A stretch of 64,000 nucleotides of DNA from Branchiibius hedensis (lineage in GTDB: Bacteria > Actinomycetota > Actinomycetes > Actinomycetales > Dermatophilaceae): NCBI RefSeq assembly GCF_900108585.1, contig NZ_UESZ01000001.1, forward strand, positions 2,418,001-2,482,000, read 5' to 3'. The notes beneath the pieces are model-generated. The model did no database searches and was not told the origin of the DNA. It worked only from the letters and a program-made list of their open reading frames with translations. A program made the position numbers and the translations under genes. Positions 34,829-43,202 of the stretch are shown one piece after another. How positions within the stretch are numbered: position 1 is the first letter of the stretch; every line of letters starts with the position of its first letter.

Positions 34829-36382
34829 TCAGCCTTTCGTGAGGCTCTGGGCTCGTGCTGATGCCACAAGCTCCGCGGTATATTCGTGCTGGGGTGCCGT
34901 GATGACGGAGGCAGCCGACCCGGTCTCGACGATCCGCCCGTCGCGCATGACCGCGACCCGGTCGGCGATCTCGGCGACCACCGCCAGGTCGTGGGTGATG
35001 AACAGGACCGCCAGATCCAACTTCTGGGTCACCTCGGTCAGCATCTGCAAGATCTGCGCCTGCACGGATACGTCCAGGGCAGAGACGCTTTCGTCACAGA
35101 GGAGCACCGAGGGCTTCGGTGCCAGGGCCCGGGCAATGGCGACTCGCTGCCGCTGCCCACCGGACAGTTGGCCGGGTTTGCGGTCTGCCAACCCCGGGTC
35201 GAGATCAACTGACTCCAGCAATCCAGCCAGGTCACTCCCCGGCCGCCCAGCCACCCGCAACGCTTCGGTGAGGGTCTTGGCCACCGTGAACGCCGGGTTC
35301 AAGGTCGAGTTCGGATCCTGGAAGACCACCTGCACCTGGTCTGGCGAGCGGTCGGCGCGGCCCCAGCCCAACGGTCGTCCGGCGTACGTCATTGTCCCGG
35401 ACTCGGGTGTCTCCAAACCGGCGATCACTCTGGCCATCGTGCTCTTACCGGATCCCGACTCCCCCACCAGCGCGAGCATTTCGCCCGCGTAGAGGCGCAC
35501 TGACACGTCGAAGAGGACCGGCCGGTTGTCGAAGCTCTTGGACACATCGAGCGCTTCCAACAGCGGATCAGCGGTCGTGCGCGTGTCCCGCTGGCGGACG
35601 TCCGACAGCGACGGACTGGATGCGAGCAACCGGCGTGTGTAGTCCTCCTGCGGCGACGAAAGAACGTCAGCGGTTGCGCCCCGCTCCACGACCCTCCCGT
35701 CGCGCATCACGATCACCGACTGCGCCCGACCCTGCACGATCCCCAGGTCGTGGGAGATGAGCAACAGCCCGAGATCCCGCTCCTGGCATAGCGTGGTCAG
35801 CAGATCGAGGATGCCTGCCTGCACGGTGGCATCGAGCGCCGTCGTCGGTTCGTCGGCGATCAGGATGTCGGGATCGGCCGCCAGGGTCGCAGCGATGGCA
35901 ACACGTTGCCGCATACCGCCGGACAACTCGTGCGGGTACTGTCTCGCGACCCGCCCGGGTAGCCGCACCTCTTCCAGGCGTAGCAGCACCTGCTCCTGCA
36001 GGTCCGCGCGGCTGCGGCGCCGGCCTCGGCGCCGATCCTCGGCCTGCAACGCCTGCGCCAGTTGCTGTCCGCAGCGGTGCACCGGACTCAGACTGGTGAA
36101 CGGGTCCTGCAACAGCAAGGCGATTTGCTCACCGCGGATATTTGCCCACACGCGTTCGTTGCCGGGCAGGTCTATCGTCCGATCACCCAACTGCATTGAG
36201 CCCGAGGCGGTTACGCCACGAGGCAGCAGTCCCGCGATGGCCCGCGCCGTCATGGTCTTCCCCGAGCCGGACTCACCGATGACGGCCAAACACCGCCCCG
36301 CCTCGATGTCCAGGTCGATCGGCTCGACCAACGTGGTTTCGCCGTGCCGGACCGATACGTCCCGGGCTCGTAGCGCGGTCAC
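34829..36382 (-). CDS. Peptide ABC transporter, fused double ATPase (DppD-DppF type)
   Basis: This 517-aa protein contains two complete ABC ATPase domains. The first (1-250) has GESGSGKT, LSGGMRQRV and ADEPTTALD. The second (275-515) has GESGSGKS, LSGGQRQRV and DESVSALD. It energises import of oligopeptides or similar solutes through the two permeases encoded just upstream. The start overlaps the preceding permease gene by 4 nt. Fusion of the two ATPases in one chain is common in GsiA/DppDF-like systems. Confidence 0.9.
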   Translation of the reverse strand: MTALRARDVSVRHGETTLVEPIDLDIEAGRCLAVIGESGSGKTMTARAIAGLLPRGVTASGSMQLGDRTIDLPGNERVWANIRGEQIALLLQDPFTSLSPVHRCGQQLAQALQAEDRRRGRRRSRADLQEQVLLRLEEVRLPGRVARQYPHELSGGMRQRVAIAATLAADPDILIADEPTTALDATVQAGILDLLTTLCQERDLGLLLISHDLGIVQGRAQSVIVMRDGRVVERGATADVLSSPQEDYTRRLLASSPSLSDVRQRDTRTTADPLLEALDVSKSFDNRPVLFDVSVRLYAGEMLALVGESGSGKSTMARVIAGLETPESGTMTYAGRPLGWGRADRSPDQVQVVFQDPNSTLNPAFTVAKTLTEALRVAGRPGSDLAGLLESVDLDPGLADRKPGQLSGGQRQRVAIARALAPKPSVLLCDESVSALDVSVQAQILQMLTEVTQKLDLAVLFITHDLAVVAEIADRVAVMRDGRIVETGSAASVITAPQHEYTAELVASARAQSLTKG

Positions 36383-37227
36383 TGGACGGTCCTGCCTTCC
36401 ATCCGTCCACCGATCCAGTCACCGAGGATCGTGATCGCGCAGGTGGCAACGATCAACAGGAGCGCGGGTGCGAGCACGGCCGCCGGATTGGTGAACATGA
36501 TGTCCCGGCCGTCGGCGATCTGCCGGCCCCAATCGGCCGAGCCCGGTCGTACGCCGACCCCCAAGTAGGACAGCGACGAGACCGTCACCAGCGCGAAACC
36601 CACGTTGAGCAACATGTTGGTCAGGATCAGGCCGCGCACGTTGGGCACGATGTGCCCGAACATGATCCGCCGGTTCGACAGCCCCAGCATCCGGGCGGCC
36701 TCGACGTACGGGCGCGGGGTCTGTTCCATCACGGCCGACCGGATCAACCGGATGTCGGAGGGGCAGAACAGCACGATCAACAGCGCGACCACGCTCCAGT
36801 ACCCACCGCCCAGGACGCCGCCGATCACGATCGCCGCCAGCAGCGCTGGCAACGCCAACAGCACGTCGGTCGCCCGCCCGACGATGCCGTCGAGGACCCC
36901 GCCGCGGAAGCCGGCGATGGTGCCGAAGAAGACGCCGAGCAGCATCGAACCGATCGCGACGACCAACGGACCGACCACTGCGGATGCCGTACCGGCTGCC
37001 GTCATCAGGGCGACGTCCCGACCGAGTTGATCGGTCCCGAGCAGGTGGCCGCCCTGACCCGGCGCCAGATCGGCGTCGAGGATGTTCTGCTGCAGTGCGG
37101 CGTCCTTCAGGAACGGACTGGCGATCGTTCCGATGATCAACAGCGCGACGATCACCGCCGCGATCACGACAGCGTAGCTTCGCTTGCGACGTTCCGGCTG
37201 CGCCAACAGCACCGACGACGCGCTCAT
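36379..37227 (-). CDS. Peptide ABC transporter permease (DppC/OppC type)
   Basis: This 282-aa permease has an N-terminal transmembrane helix (SYAVVIAAVIVALLIIGTIA), an extracytoplasmic loop with LGTDQLGRDVALMT, a hallmark of DppC/OppC, and five further helices. The cytoplasmic EAA-like loop is EAARMLGLSNRRIMFGHIVP. It pairs with the DppB-type permease upstream, with 4-nt overlaps on both sides marking a tight operon. Confidence 0.9.
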   Translation of the reverse strand: MSASSVLLAQPERRKRSYAVVIAAVIVALLIIGTIASPFLKDAALQQNILDADLAPGQGGHLLGTDQLGRDVALMTAAGTASAVVGPLVVAIGSMLLGVFFGTIAGFRGGVLDGIVGRATDVLLALPALLAAIVIGGVLGGGYWSVVALLIVLFCPSDIRLIRSAVMEQTPRPYVEAARMLGLSNRRIMFGHIVPNVRGLILTNMLLNVGFALVTVSSLSYLGVGVRPGSADWGRQIADGRDIMFTNPAAVLAPALLLIVATCAITILGDWIGGRMEGRTVQ

Positions 37228-38204
37228 GCCGCTGCCTTCTTGCGTCGCATCCGCGGATCCAGCATGAGATAGATCAAGTCCGCCGCCAGCGACAACAGCG
37301 CCACGATGACCGCGATCAGCAGGGCCACGCCTTGCAGCATGGGTAGATCCTTGTATTCGACTGCGTTCTGAAGTAATTGGCCCAGCCCGGGTAACGCGAA
37401 GATCGTTTCGACGACGATCGTTCCGCTTACCAAGAAGGTGAACACCAGCGCCGCACTCGTCACGATCGGGATTGCGGCGTTGCGCAGGGTCAGTCCGATC
37501 ACCTGCCGCCGGCCCACCCCTCGACCGCGGGCGGCGAGCACGTAGTCACTGTCCAGTTCGCGCAGCATGGAACTCCGGGTGATTCGCATCAGCATCGCCC
37601 CGACGCCGGCTGCCAGGGCCACTGCCGGCAACAGCAGGTGGTAGATGCTGTCGAAGAAGCCCGAGCCGGCCCCGTAGACCGGGAAGATCGGCACGTAGTA
37701 GGAGAAGACGTACAGCAGGGCCAGCGCAATCGCGAACGGCGGCGCACTCAACCCGACCAATGCCGCGGTCGTGGCCGCCGTATCCAGCGCACCCGGGCTT
37801 CGCAGGGCCGCGAACACCCCCATCGGGATACAGGTGATCGCGGCAATCAGGAAGGCCAGGAACGCAAGCGACAGGGTCAGCGGAAGTCGTTGCGACAGAA
37901 CCGAAGACACCGGCACCTGGAGCTGCACCGAGGTGCCGAAGTCACCGTGCAGTGCACCCCACAACCAGCGCAGGTACTGCACCACGATCGGATCATCCAG
38001 GTGATACTCGGCCCGCACCTGCGCCTGCAGTTGCGGCGTCACCGGCCGGTTGCCGATGAGCGTGCGCACGAGGTCACCAGGAGCCAGATGCAGCAGGCTG
38101 AACGTGATCACCGAGATCACGAAGAGGACCAGGATGATTCCGCCGAGCCGGGTCAGGACCAACGCACCGACCGGGTGAGACCGGGACCAGCGACGAGCGA
38201 TCAC
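37224..38204 (-). CDS. Peptide ABC transporter permease (DppB/OppB type)
   Basis: This 326-aa membrane protein begins with a helix (LGGIILVLFVISVITFSLLH) followed by LAPGDLVRTLIG, typical of DppB. Six predicted helices follow, and the EAA-like segment YVLAARGRGVGRRQVIGLTLRNA. It forms the membrane channel with the DppC-type protein. The substrate cannot be read from sequence. It overlaps the substrate-binding protein gene by 4 nt. Confidence 0.9.
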   Translation of the reverse strand: MIARRWSRSHPVGALVLTRLGGIILVLFVISVITFSLLHLAPGDLVRTLIGNRPVTPQLQAQVRAEYHLDDPIVVQYLRWLWGALHGDFGTSVQLQVPVSSVLSQRLPLTLSLAFLAFLIAAITCIPMGVFAALRSPGALDTAATTAALVGLSAPPFAIALALLYVFSYYVPIFPVYGAGSGFFDSIYHLLLPAVALAAGVGAMLMRITRSSMLRELDSDYVLAARGRGVGRRQVIGLTLRNAAIPIVTSAALVFTFLVSGTIVVETIFALPGLGQLLQNAVEYKDLPMLQGVALLIAVIVALLSLAADLIYLMLDPRMRRKKAAA

Positions 38205-39841
38205 TGCGGTGCGTAGATGGCGCTACCCCAGTCGGAGCTGAAGCTGAACGCGCCGAAGTTCTTGATCGCGACCTTGTCCGAGAACGCGGTCACCGACTGG
38301 CCCCACCACAAGGGCGCGTTAACGACGTCGGTTGCCTGGATCGACTCTGCCTTGATCAGGTCGGCGATGCGCGTCTTGGGGTCGGATGCCTGCGATGCCT
38401 GGTCCAGGAGAGAGGCAACCTGGGCGTTGCTGTACCCGGACGGGTTCCCCTCTCCCAGAAGGTAGCTGGGCACCTCGGCTGGATCACCCGTCGTGGAGAA
38501 GTACCACATGAACGACACGCCGTGCGTCTTGTCGCCGATCGTCGCCAGCCATTGGTCGATCGGAACCTCCTTGACGCTCAGCGTGATGCCGATCGTCTTG
38601 AGGTTCTGAGCCAACGACTGCGCGGCCAGCCCCAACTGCGGTCCGGTGTTGGGGTAGGTCAGTTCGGCGGTGAAGCCTTGCGCGTGACTGGAAGCGGCCA
38701 GCGCGGCCTTGGCTTTGGCCATGTCGTAGCTCTGGTGGGTGACCGTCTCCAGAACCTCCTTGGCCTCCTGCGGGGTGTACGCCGCGGCGAGCGACTCCGG
38801 TGTCATCATCGCCGTGGCCGTCTGACCGTAGCCGTGCAGCAACTTGGCGACGATCGCGTCGCGATCCACCGAGTAGGAGAAGGCCTCACGCACCTTCGGG
38901 TCGTTGAACGGCGAGACGCGCGTGTCGAAGTTGAGGCCCACATAGGACAGGTCGTTCACGGCCACGACACGCTCGCCGGAGATCGCCTTCCACTGCGCCA
39001 CCTGATCCAGCGGCACGTTGAAGGCGATGTCGACACCGCCGGACTTGGCCGCCAGCAGTCGGGTGTTCTGATCCGCAATGAACTTGATCTCGATGCTCTT
39101 GGCCTTGGGCGCGGTCCCCGACCAGTGCGTGTTGCGCTCCAGCTTCATCCCGGAGTCCGGCTGGAACGATGTCACCTGGTAGGGCCCGGTGCCGACGACC
39201 AGTGAACTGCTGGTGCCGGTCTTGCCGCCGACCTTCGTCCAGAATGCCTCGGAGGTGATGAAGGCCGCACCCGCCGTACTCATCAGTTTCAGGAACGCAG
39301 GATCCGGCTTGGCCAGGGTGATGGTCACCTGCTGATCACCGCTGATCGCGACGTCCTTGACGTTGCTCATGTACGACGCGATACCGGGTGAGGCCTTCGC
39401 GTCCTTGGCCTGGTCGAGGCTGAACTTCACGTCCTTGGCGGTCAGTTCCGTCCCGTCGGAGAACTTCACGCCCGAGGCCAGGTCGAACACGTAGGTCGTC
39501 GGCTTCGGCTGCGTCCACTTGGTGGCCAGAGCCGGAATCACCTTGCCAGCCGAGTCCACCCCCACCAGGCCCTGGTAGAAGAGGTTCGACACGTTGTAGT
39601 TCAGGATTCCCGCTTCCTGGCCGGGGTAGAGCGAGGACAACGAACCGGGCAGCGCCACGGTGACGACGTCGATGTCCTTGCCACTGTCGGCACCGGCGGA
39701 TCCAGCAGCGGAGGTGGCGGTCGGCGAACTGGACCCGCCCTTGGCGCAGCCTGCAAGGACGGCAGTGATCGCCACTCCGGCGAGGAGTTGGCGGCGGTCG
39801 AGGGTCGGCGTACGGCGAATATTCCAAGACACGAGGCGCAC
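38201..39841 (-). CDS. Peptide ABC transporter substrate-binding lipoprotein
   Basis: This 546-aa SBP_bac_5 family protein starts at GTG 39841. The signal peptide has a twin-Arg-like start (DRRQLLAG) and a lipobox ending VLAGC near residue 32, followed by a Ser/Gly-rich linker. The mature part contains the cluster-C signatures YVFDLASGVKFSDGTELTA split over VFDLASGVKFSDG and KDVKFSL, plus VREAFSYSVDRDAIV. It captures the substrate outside the membrane. It is the first gene of the operon, with a possible operator 52 bp upstream. Confidence 0.9.
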   Translation of the reverse strand: MRLVSWNIRRTPTLDRRQLLAGVAITAVLAGCAKGGSSSPTATSAAGSAGADSGKDIDVVTVALPGSLSSLYPGQEAGILNYNVSNLFYQGLVGVDSAGKVIPALATKWTQPKPTTYVFDLASGVKFSDGTELTAKDVKFSLDQAKDAKASPGIASYMSNVKDVAISGDQQVTITLAKPDPAFLKLMSTAGAAFITSEAFWTKVGGKTGTSSSLVVGTGPYQVTSFQPDSGMKLERNTHWSGTAPKAKSIEIKFIADQNTRLLAAKSGGVDIAFNVPLDQVAQWKAISGERVVAVNDLSYVGLNFDTRVSPFNDPKVREAFSYSVDRDAIVAKLLHGYGQTATAMMTPESLAAAYTPQEAKEVLETVTHQSYDMAKAKAALAASSHAQGFTAELTYPNTGPQLGLAAQSLAQNLKTIGITLSVKEVPIDQWLATIGDKTHGVSFMWYFSTTGDPAEVPSYLLGEGNPSGYSNAQVASLLDQASQASDPKTRIADLIKAESIQATDVVNAPLWWGQSVTAFSDKVAIKNFGAFSFSSDWGSAIYAPQ

Positions 39842-39892
39842 TGCCCTTCACGTCGGCACCTCGAACGTGTTCGCTCACATGGTGCATATGGA

Positions 39893-39908
39893 CTGTTTCA
39901 GCAAACAG
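39893..39908. promoter_or_regulatory. Palindrome upstream of the peptide transporter operon
   Basis: CTGTTT and AAACAG form perfect 6-bp arms around CAGC, 52 bp upstream of the substrate-binding protein start. It could be an operator for an unidentified regulator. In the 260-bp spacer 39842-40101 I see nothing else except the terminator at 40021-40050. Confidence 0.35.
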
Positions 39909-40020
39909 TAGCGCGAAGTGAGCGTGCGCGTGGCGGGCATCGAACTATTCCGCAGAATATCCCAGCGATTCAGTATGTTTTTGGCTGGTCTTCGACGATT
40001 GCGCCAGTGGGCACCGGAAT

Positions 40021-40050
40021 CGGCCGAGGCACACCGGTATGCCTCGGCCG
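40021..40050 (-). terminator. Intrinsic terminator-like hairpin after the SDR gene
   Basis: CGGCCGAGGC (40021-40030) and GCCTCGGCCG (40041-40050) make a perfect 10-bp GC-rich stem with a 10-nt loop, 52 bp past the SDR stop codon. No long T tract follows, as is usual for actinobacterial terminators. Confidence 0.65.
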
Positions 40051-40101
40051 CTTCCGAGATTGGTCGGCGCCGACAGTCCGGCCGCCGATCGAGTCGCTGG
40101 T

Positions 40102-40923
40102 CTACACCGAGTAGCGGCAGAGGGTTTCGCCGCCGTCGATCCGGACCAGATCACCGTGGACGTAACTCGACTCGTCCGAGGCGAGGAACAGCGCCAGGTT
40201 CGCGACGTCCTCCATTTCGCCCCAGCGTTTCATCGGCACCGACTCGCTGAACTCCTTCATGAACGCCATGTCCTCGTACAGGTCACGGGTCAACGCGGTC
40301 TTCGCGTACGTCGGACAGATGCCGTTCACGCGGATCCCCTCCGCGCCGTACTCAATTGCCGCGCAACGGGTTACGTTCGCCTGGGCACCCTTGGAGATGT
40401 TGTAGACCGACTGCATCGGGTGGCCCTGCAAACCGGCGGTCGACACCAGGTTGACGATCGTGCCGCGCAGGTTGTGCGGCCCCGGTTCCTGTTTGCGGAA
40501 CTGCGCGACCGCGGACTGGATCCCGAAGAAGGTGCCCTTGGCGTTGACGTTGAAGCACGCGTCGAGGTCCTCCTCGGTGAACTCGTCCATCAACTTGCCC
40601 CCGCGGTAGATGCCGGCGTTGTTGAACATCACGTCCAGGCGGCCGAACTCGGAAACGGCCGCCGCAACCGCCGCGTCGGTGTCGGCCTTCTTGGTCACGT
40701 CACACTTCACGTAGACCGCACGGCCACCCTTGGCCGTGATCGCATCCGCGGTCGGGGTGTCCAGATCGGCCTCGAAACCCTTGGCCAACGGCTTTTCCAC
40801 CACGTCCGCCACGACGACCGACGCACCGTGCTGGGCGAACAGCAGTGCCGACTCGCGGCCGAAGCCCGACGCACCACCGGTGATGACGGCGACCTTGCCG
40901 GCCAGGCGCCCTTCCTGTCCCAT
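40102..40923 (-). CDS. Short-chain dehydrogenase/reductase
   Basis: This classical SDR of 273 aa has TGGASGFGRES (NAD(P)-binding), NNAG near residue 100, and catalytic Ser, Tyr and Lys in VSTAGLQG and SVYNISKGAQ. The C-terminal GGETLCRYSV is typical of cofactor-independent length. ATG 40923 is chosen over GTG 40932 because GGAAGG lies at a better distance from it. It overlaps the upstream hydrolase stop region and forms a two-gene unit with it. The substrate is unknown. Confidence 0.9.
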   Translation of the reverse strand: MGQEGRLAGKVAVITGGASGFGRESALLFAQHGASVVVADVVEKPLAKGFEADLDTPTADAITAKGGRAVYVKCDVTKKADTDAAVAAAVSEFGRLDVMFNNAGIYRGGKLMDEFTEEDLDACFNVNAKGTFFGIQSAVAQFRKQEPGPHNLRGTIVNLVSTAGLQGHPMQSVYNISKGAQANVTRCAAIEYGAEGIRVNGICPTYAKTALTRDLYEDMAFMKEFSESVPMKRWGEMEDVANLALFLASDESSYVHGDLVRIDGGETLCRYSV

Positions 40924-40924
40924 C

Positions 40925-41890
40925 TCAGGCACCCTTCCCGGACACCGTGGCGCCGGACATCAGGTGCTCGCGGAACCAATCCAGCTGCACCGCAGACGAG
41001 ATCTCGAATCCCTTGACGTAGGCGTCGAAGTGACCGCCCGGCAGCACCACCAACTTCTTGGGCTCGCGCGCCTCCTGGAAGCCATCGATCGCGATCTTCG
41101 TCGGCGTCAGCACGTCGTCGGCCGCCACGCACATCAGCAGCGGCGTCGGCGCGATCAGCCGCAGATAGGCACCCGGCTGGTACTCCGAGAACCGCTCGAC
41201 ACTGCGCAGCGTGCACGAGTTCACGTACGACGGCGCCCGCAGTTCGTGCGTCCCGATGAACCACTCGTAGGAGTCCGGCGTCGGCAACGCCGACGGCGCC
41301 ATCGGGTCCTTGTTGACCACGTCGATCATGGCCGGTGCTTCACCGTTGAAGCGCGCGCGTCGATCCGCGTTGAACCCGTCCCGGGCGCCGCCGACGAAGT
41401 CGGCCCGCACCAGTTGCCGGAAGTTCGCGTCACCGTCCACGACCGGCACCTGCGCGGAAACGCACTTGACCCGCCGGTCCTGCGCCGCGACCACCAGCAC
41501 GTGCCCACCGGAGTACGACGAGCCCCAGATCCCGATCCGGTCCGGGTCGGTGCCTTCCAGGGTCTCGGCGTACGTGATGGCGTTGCGGTAGTCGTCGATC
41601 TGCTGCCATGGCGTGATCTCGCCGCGCGGCTCGCCGTCGGAGGCGCCCAGGTTGCGGTTGTCGTAGACCAACACGTTGAACCCGCCCGCTGAGAACGCCT
41701 CGGCGTACTTGTCCAGGTACATCTCCTTGACCGCCGCGTACCCGTGGCTCATCACGATCGTGGGCGCCGTGCCGCCGCCCGACGCGCGGTAGTACCAACC
41801 GCGCAAAGTCACTCCGTCAGAGTCGAATTCGACGTCCGTGCGATTGTCAGGTACGCCGACCTGCGCCTTCTCGTCCAGTGTTTGGGTCAT
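40925..41890 (-). CDS. Alpha/beta hydrolase (dienelactone hydrolase/DUF1100-like)
   Basis: The 321-aa protein has an alpha/beta-hydrolase core: oxyanion region MSHGYAAVKE, nucleophile elbow GSSYSGG, acid in CVAADDVLTP and final His in LPGGHFDAY. Similarity to X-pro dipeptidyl-peptidase/YcjY-type hydrolases is suggested by the core layout. It is co-transcribed with the SDR gene and divergent from an AraC-type regulator, so both enzymes probably act in one inducible catabolic route, the nature of which is not evident. Confidence 0.85.
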   Translation of the reverse strand: MTQTLDEKAQVGVPDNRTDVEFDSDGVTLRGWYYRASGGGTAPTIVMSHGYAAVKEMYLDKYAEAFSAGGFNVLVYDNRNLGASDGEPRGEITPWQQIDDYRNAITYAETLEGTDPDRIGIWGSSYSGGHVLVVAAQDRRVKCVSAQVPVVDGDANFRQLVRADFVGGARDGFNADRRARFNGEAPAMIDVVNKDPMAPSALPTPDSYEWFIGTHELRAPSYVNSCTLRSVERFSEYQPGAYLRLIAPTPLLMCVAADDVLTPTKIAIDGFQEAREPKKLVVLPGGHFDAYVKGFEISSAVQLDWFREHLMSGATVSGKGA

Positions 41891-41948
41891 CGTGATCTCC
41901 TGTGGTCTCCCGCTCGGGACGGCGGGCTACGACTGACACTAAAAAGTG

Positions 41949-41975
41949 ACTCAGGTCACAGCCATGCACCTGAGT
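41949..41975. promoter_or_regulatory. Inverted repeat between hydrolase and AraC regulator, possible operator
   Basis: ACTCAGGT and ACCTGAGT are perfect 8-bp arms 11 bp apart in the 167-bp divergent spacer. A CACT/AGTG repeat lies just before it (41937-41948). These are plausible binding sites for the AraC-type protein encoded at 42058, which would control both directions. Confidence 0.45.
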
Positions 41976-42057
41976 GCCGACTTCATGTCACTGCGCGCCA
42001 CCCCCTGCGATGACGGTGTGATCGGGGTTACATTCAAGGGGAGACGAGGAGGTTTCG

Positions 42058-42984
42058 ATGGTGCAGACCCTGCGCAGTGATGACCTGGCTGCAGCGCGCG
42101 AAGCCTGGGGTCGATTGCTGTCCAAGACCCACCTGACCTGGGACATCACCGAGCTCACGCCGGCCGACCACACGCCGTACTCCGCCTCCGTGCGCCAACG
42201 ACATCTCGCCGATCTGGTCCTGGTCGATTGCTCGTGCGACCCGTGCGCCGGTGTCCGCCGCGGCCCGCAGATCAGCCAGACCGACGGCGAGTACCTGGTC
42301 ATGCTGATGACGTTGCGGGGCCGCGAACAGGTCACCCAGGCCGGCCGGACCGCCCAGTTGGGTCCCGGCAGTGTCGTGATGTGGGACTCCGCGCAGCACG
42401 CCGAGTTCCTCGTTCAGGAGCCGCTGATCAAGCGCAGCTTGCTGGTGCCCAAGGCCGCCCTGGCCGAGGTCGGCGCGCGGGGCGAACTGCTCACCGGGTC
42501 CGTCCTCGACGCCTCCGCACCGGCCGTGTCCCTGCTGCGCAACTACCTCGACGGCCTGTCCCGCACCATCGACGACCTGCCGCTCGGGGCGCTGCCCGCG
42601 GCTCGTAACGCCACGATCGAACTCCTGGCCGCCGCGCTCCAGGCGCCGCGACAGACCTGGCCGCAATCGACGTACGCCACCCGATCCGCCGCCGAGGCCT
42701 TCATCGAGCGCAACCTGCACCGGGGCACCCTCACGCCCGCCGTGATCGCCGACCAGATCGGCGTGTCCGTGCGCTCGTTGCACCGTGCGTTCGAGGACTC
42801 CGGGGAGACCGTGTCTGGGTACCTTCGAGTACGCCGATTGGCCCGCGCCCGTGACGATCTCACCTCTGGCAGCACCGTCAGCCAGGTTGCTCGACGCTGG
42901 CATTTCTCCGACGCCAGTCACTTCTCCCGTTCGTTCAAGCGGCAGTACGGGCTCAGTCCCAGCGAACTGCTACCCCACCTCTGA
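42058..42984 (+). CDS. AraC-family transcriptional regulator
   Basis: This 308-aa protein starts at ATG 42058 after a strong GAGGAGGT site. The N-terminal region (40-190) is an AraC-binding-like cupin domain (EYLVMLMTLRGREQV, GPGSVVMWDSAQHAE). The C-terminal AraC DNA-binding region (about 215-305) has two HTHs, including TPAVIADQIGVSVRSLHRAF and VSQVARRWHFSDASHFSRSF. It is divergent from the hydrolase-SDR genes, which it most likely activates in response to their substrate. Confidence 0.9.
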   Translation: MVQTLRSDDLAAAREAWGRLLSKTHLTWDITELTPADHTPYSASVRQRHLADLVLVDCSCDPCAGVRRGPQISQTDGEYLVMLMTLRGREQVTQAGRTAQLGPGSVVMWDSAQHAEFLVQEPLIKRSLLVPKAALAEVGARGELLTGSVLDASAPAVSLLRNYLDGLSRTIDDLPLGALPAARNATIELLAAALQAPRQTWPQSTYATRSAAEAFIERNLHRGTLTPAVIADQIGVSVRSLHRAFEDSGETVSGYLRVRRLARARDDLTSGSTVSQVARRWHFSDASHFSRSFKRQYGLSPSELLPHL

Positions 42985-43049
42985 CACCAACCCGCATTGC
43001 CTACATAGTGAGTAGGCATTTGCCCTCACGGCTCAGCGCAGGTAACGTG

Positions 43050-43166
43050 CCACGCGGCATCGAGTGTCAGCGACAAGCCCTGGCTAGCTGACCGGCAACC
43101 CTCCCACCCGCGGCGGGGTGCTCCAGGTGAAAGCCCGGCCGCGGCATCCCCGTGGCAAGCGCGTGG
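43050..43166 (+). promoter_or_regulatory. SAM-IV riboswitch controlling a sulfur-salvage operon
   Basis: The leader starts with CCACGCG (43050-43056), which pairs perfectly with CGCGTGG (43160-43166) as the closing stem. Inside are the conserved SAM-IV blocks GAGTGTCAGCGACAAGCCC, CTGACCGGCAACCCTCC, GCGGGGTGC and CAGGTGAAAGCCCGG, in the right order. SAM-IV RNAs occur in actinobacteria and turn off methionine/cysteine-related genes when S-adenosylmethionine is plentiful. The aptamer ends 36 nt before the MFS start codon, so it may hide the ribosome site. The gene list downstream fits sulfur scavenging. Confidence 0.88.
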
Positions 43167-43202
43167 TCTCCGTTGCGAGGCCGTTGACGACGGAGGATCG
43201 CA

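Noticed and set aside
34829-39841. The peptide ABC operon as a RiPP/bacteriocin export cluster because of the C39-like peptidase
   Set aside because: The transporter is an importer type (substrate-binding lipoprotein, DppB/C/D/F), and no precursor peptide with a double-Gly leader was found.
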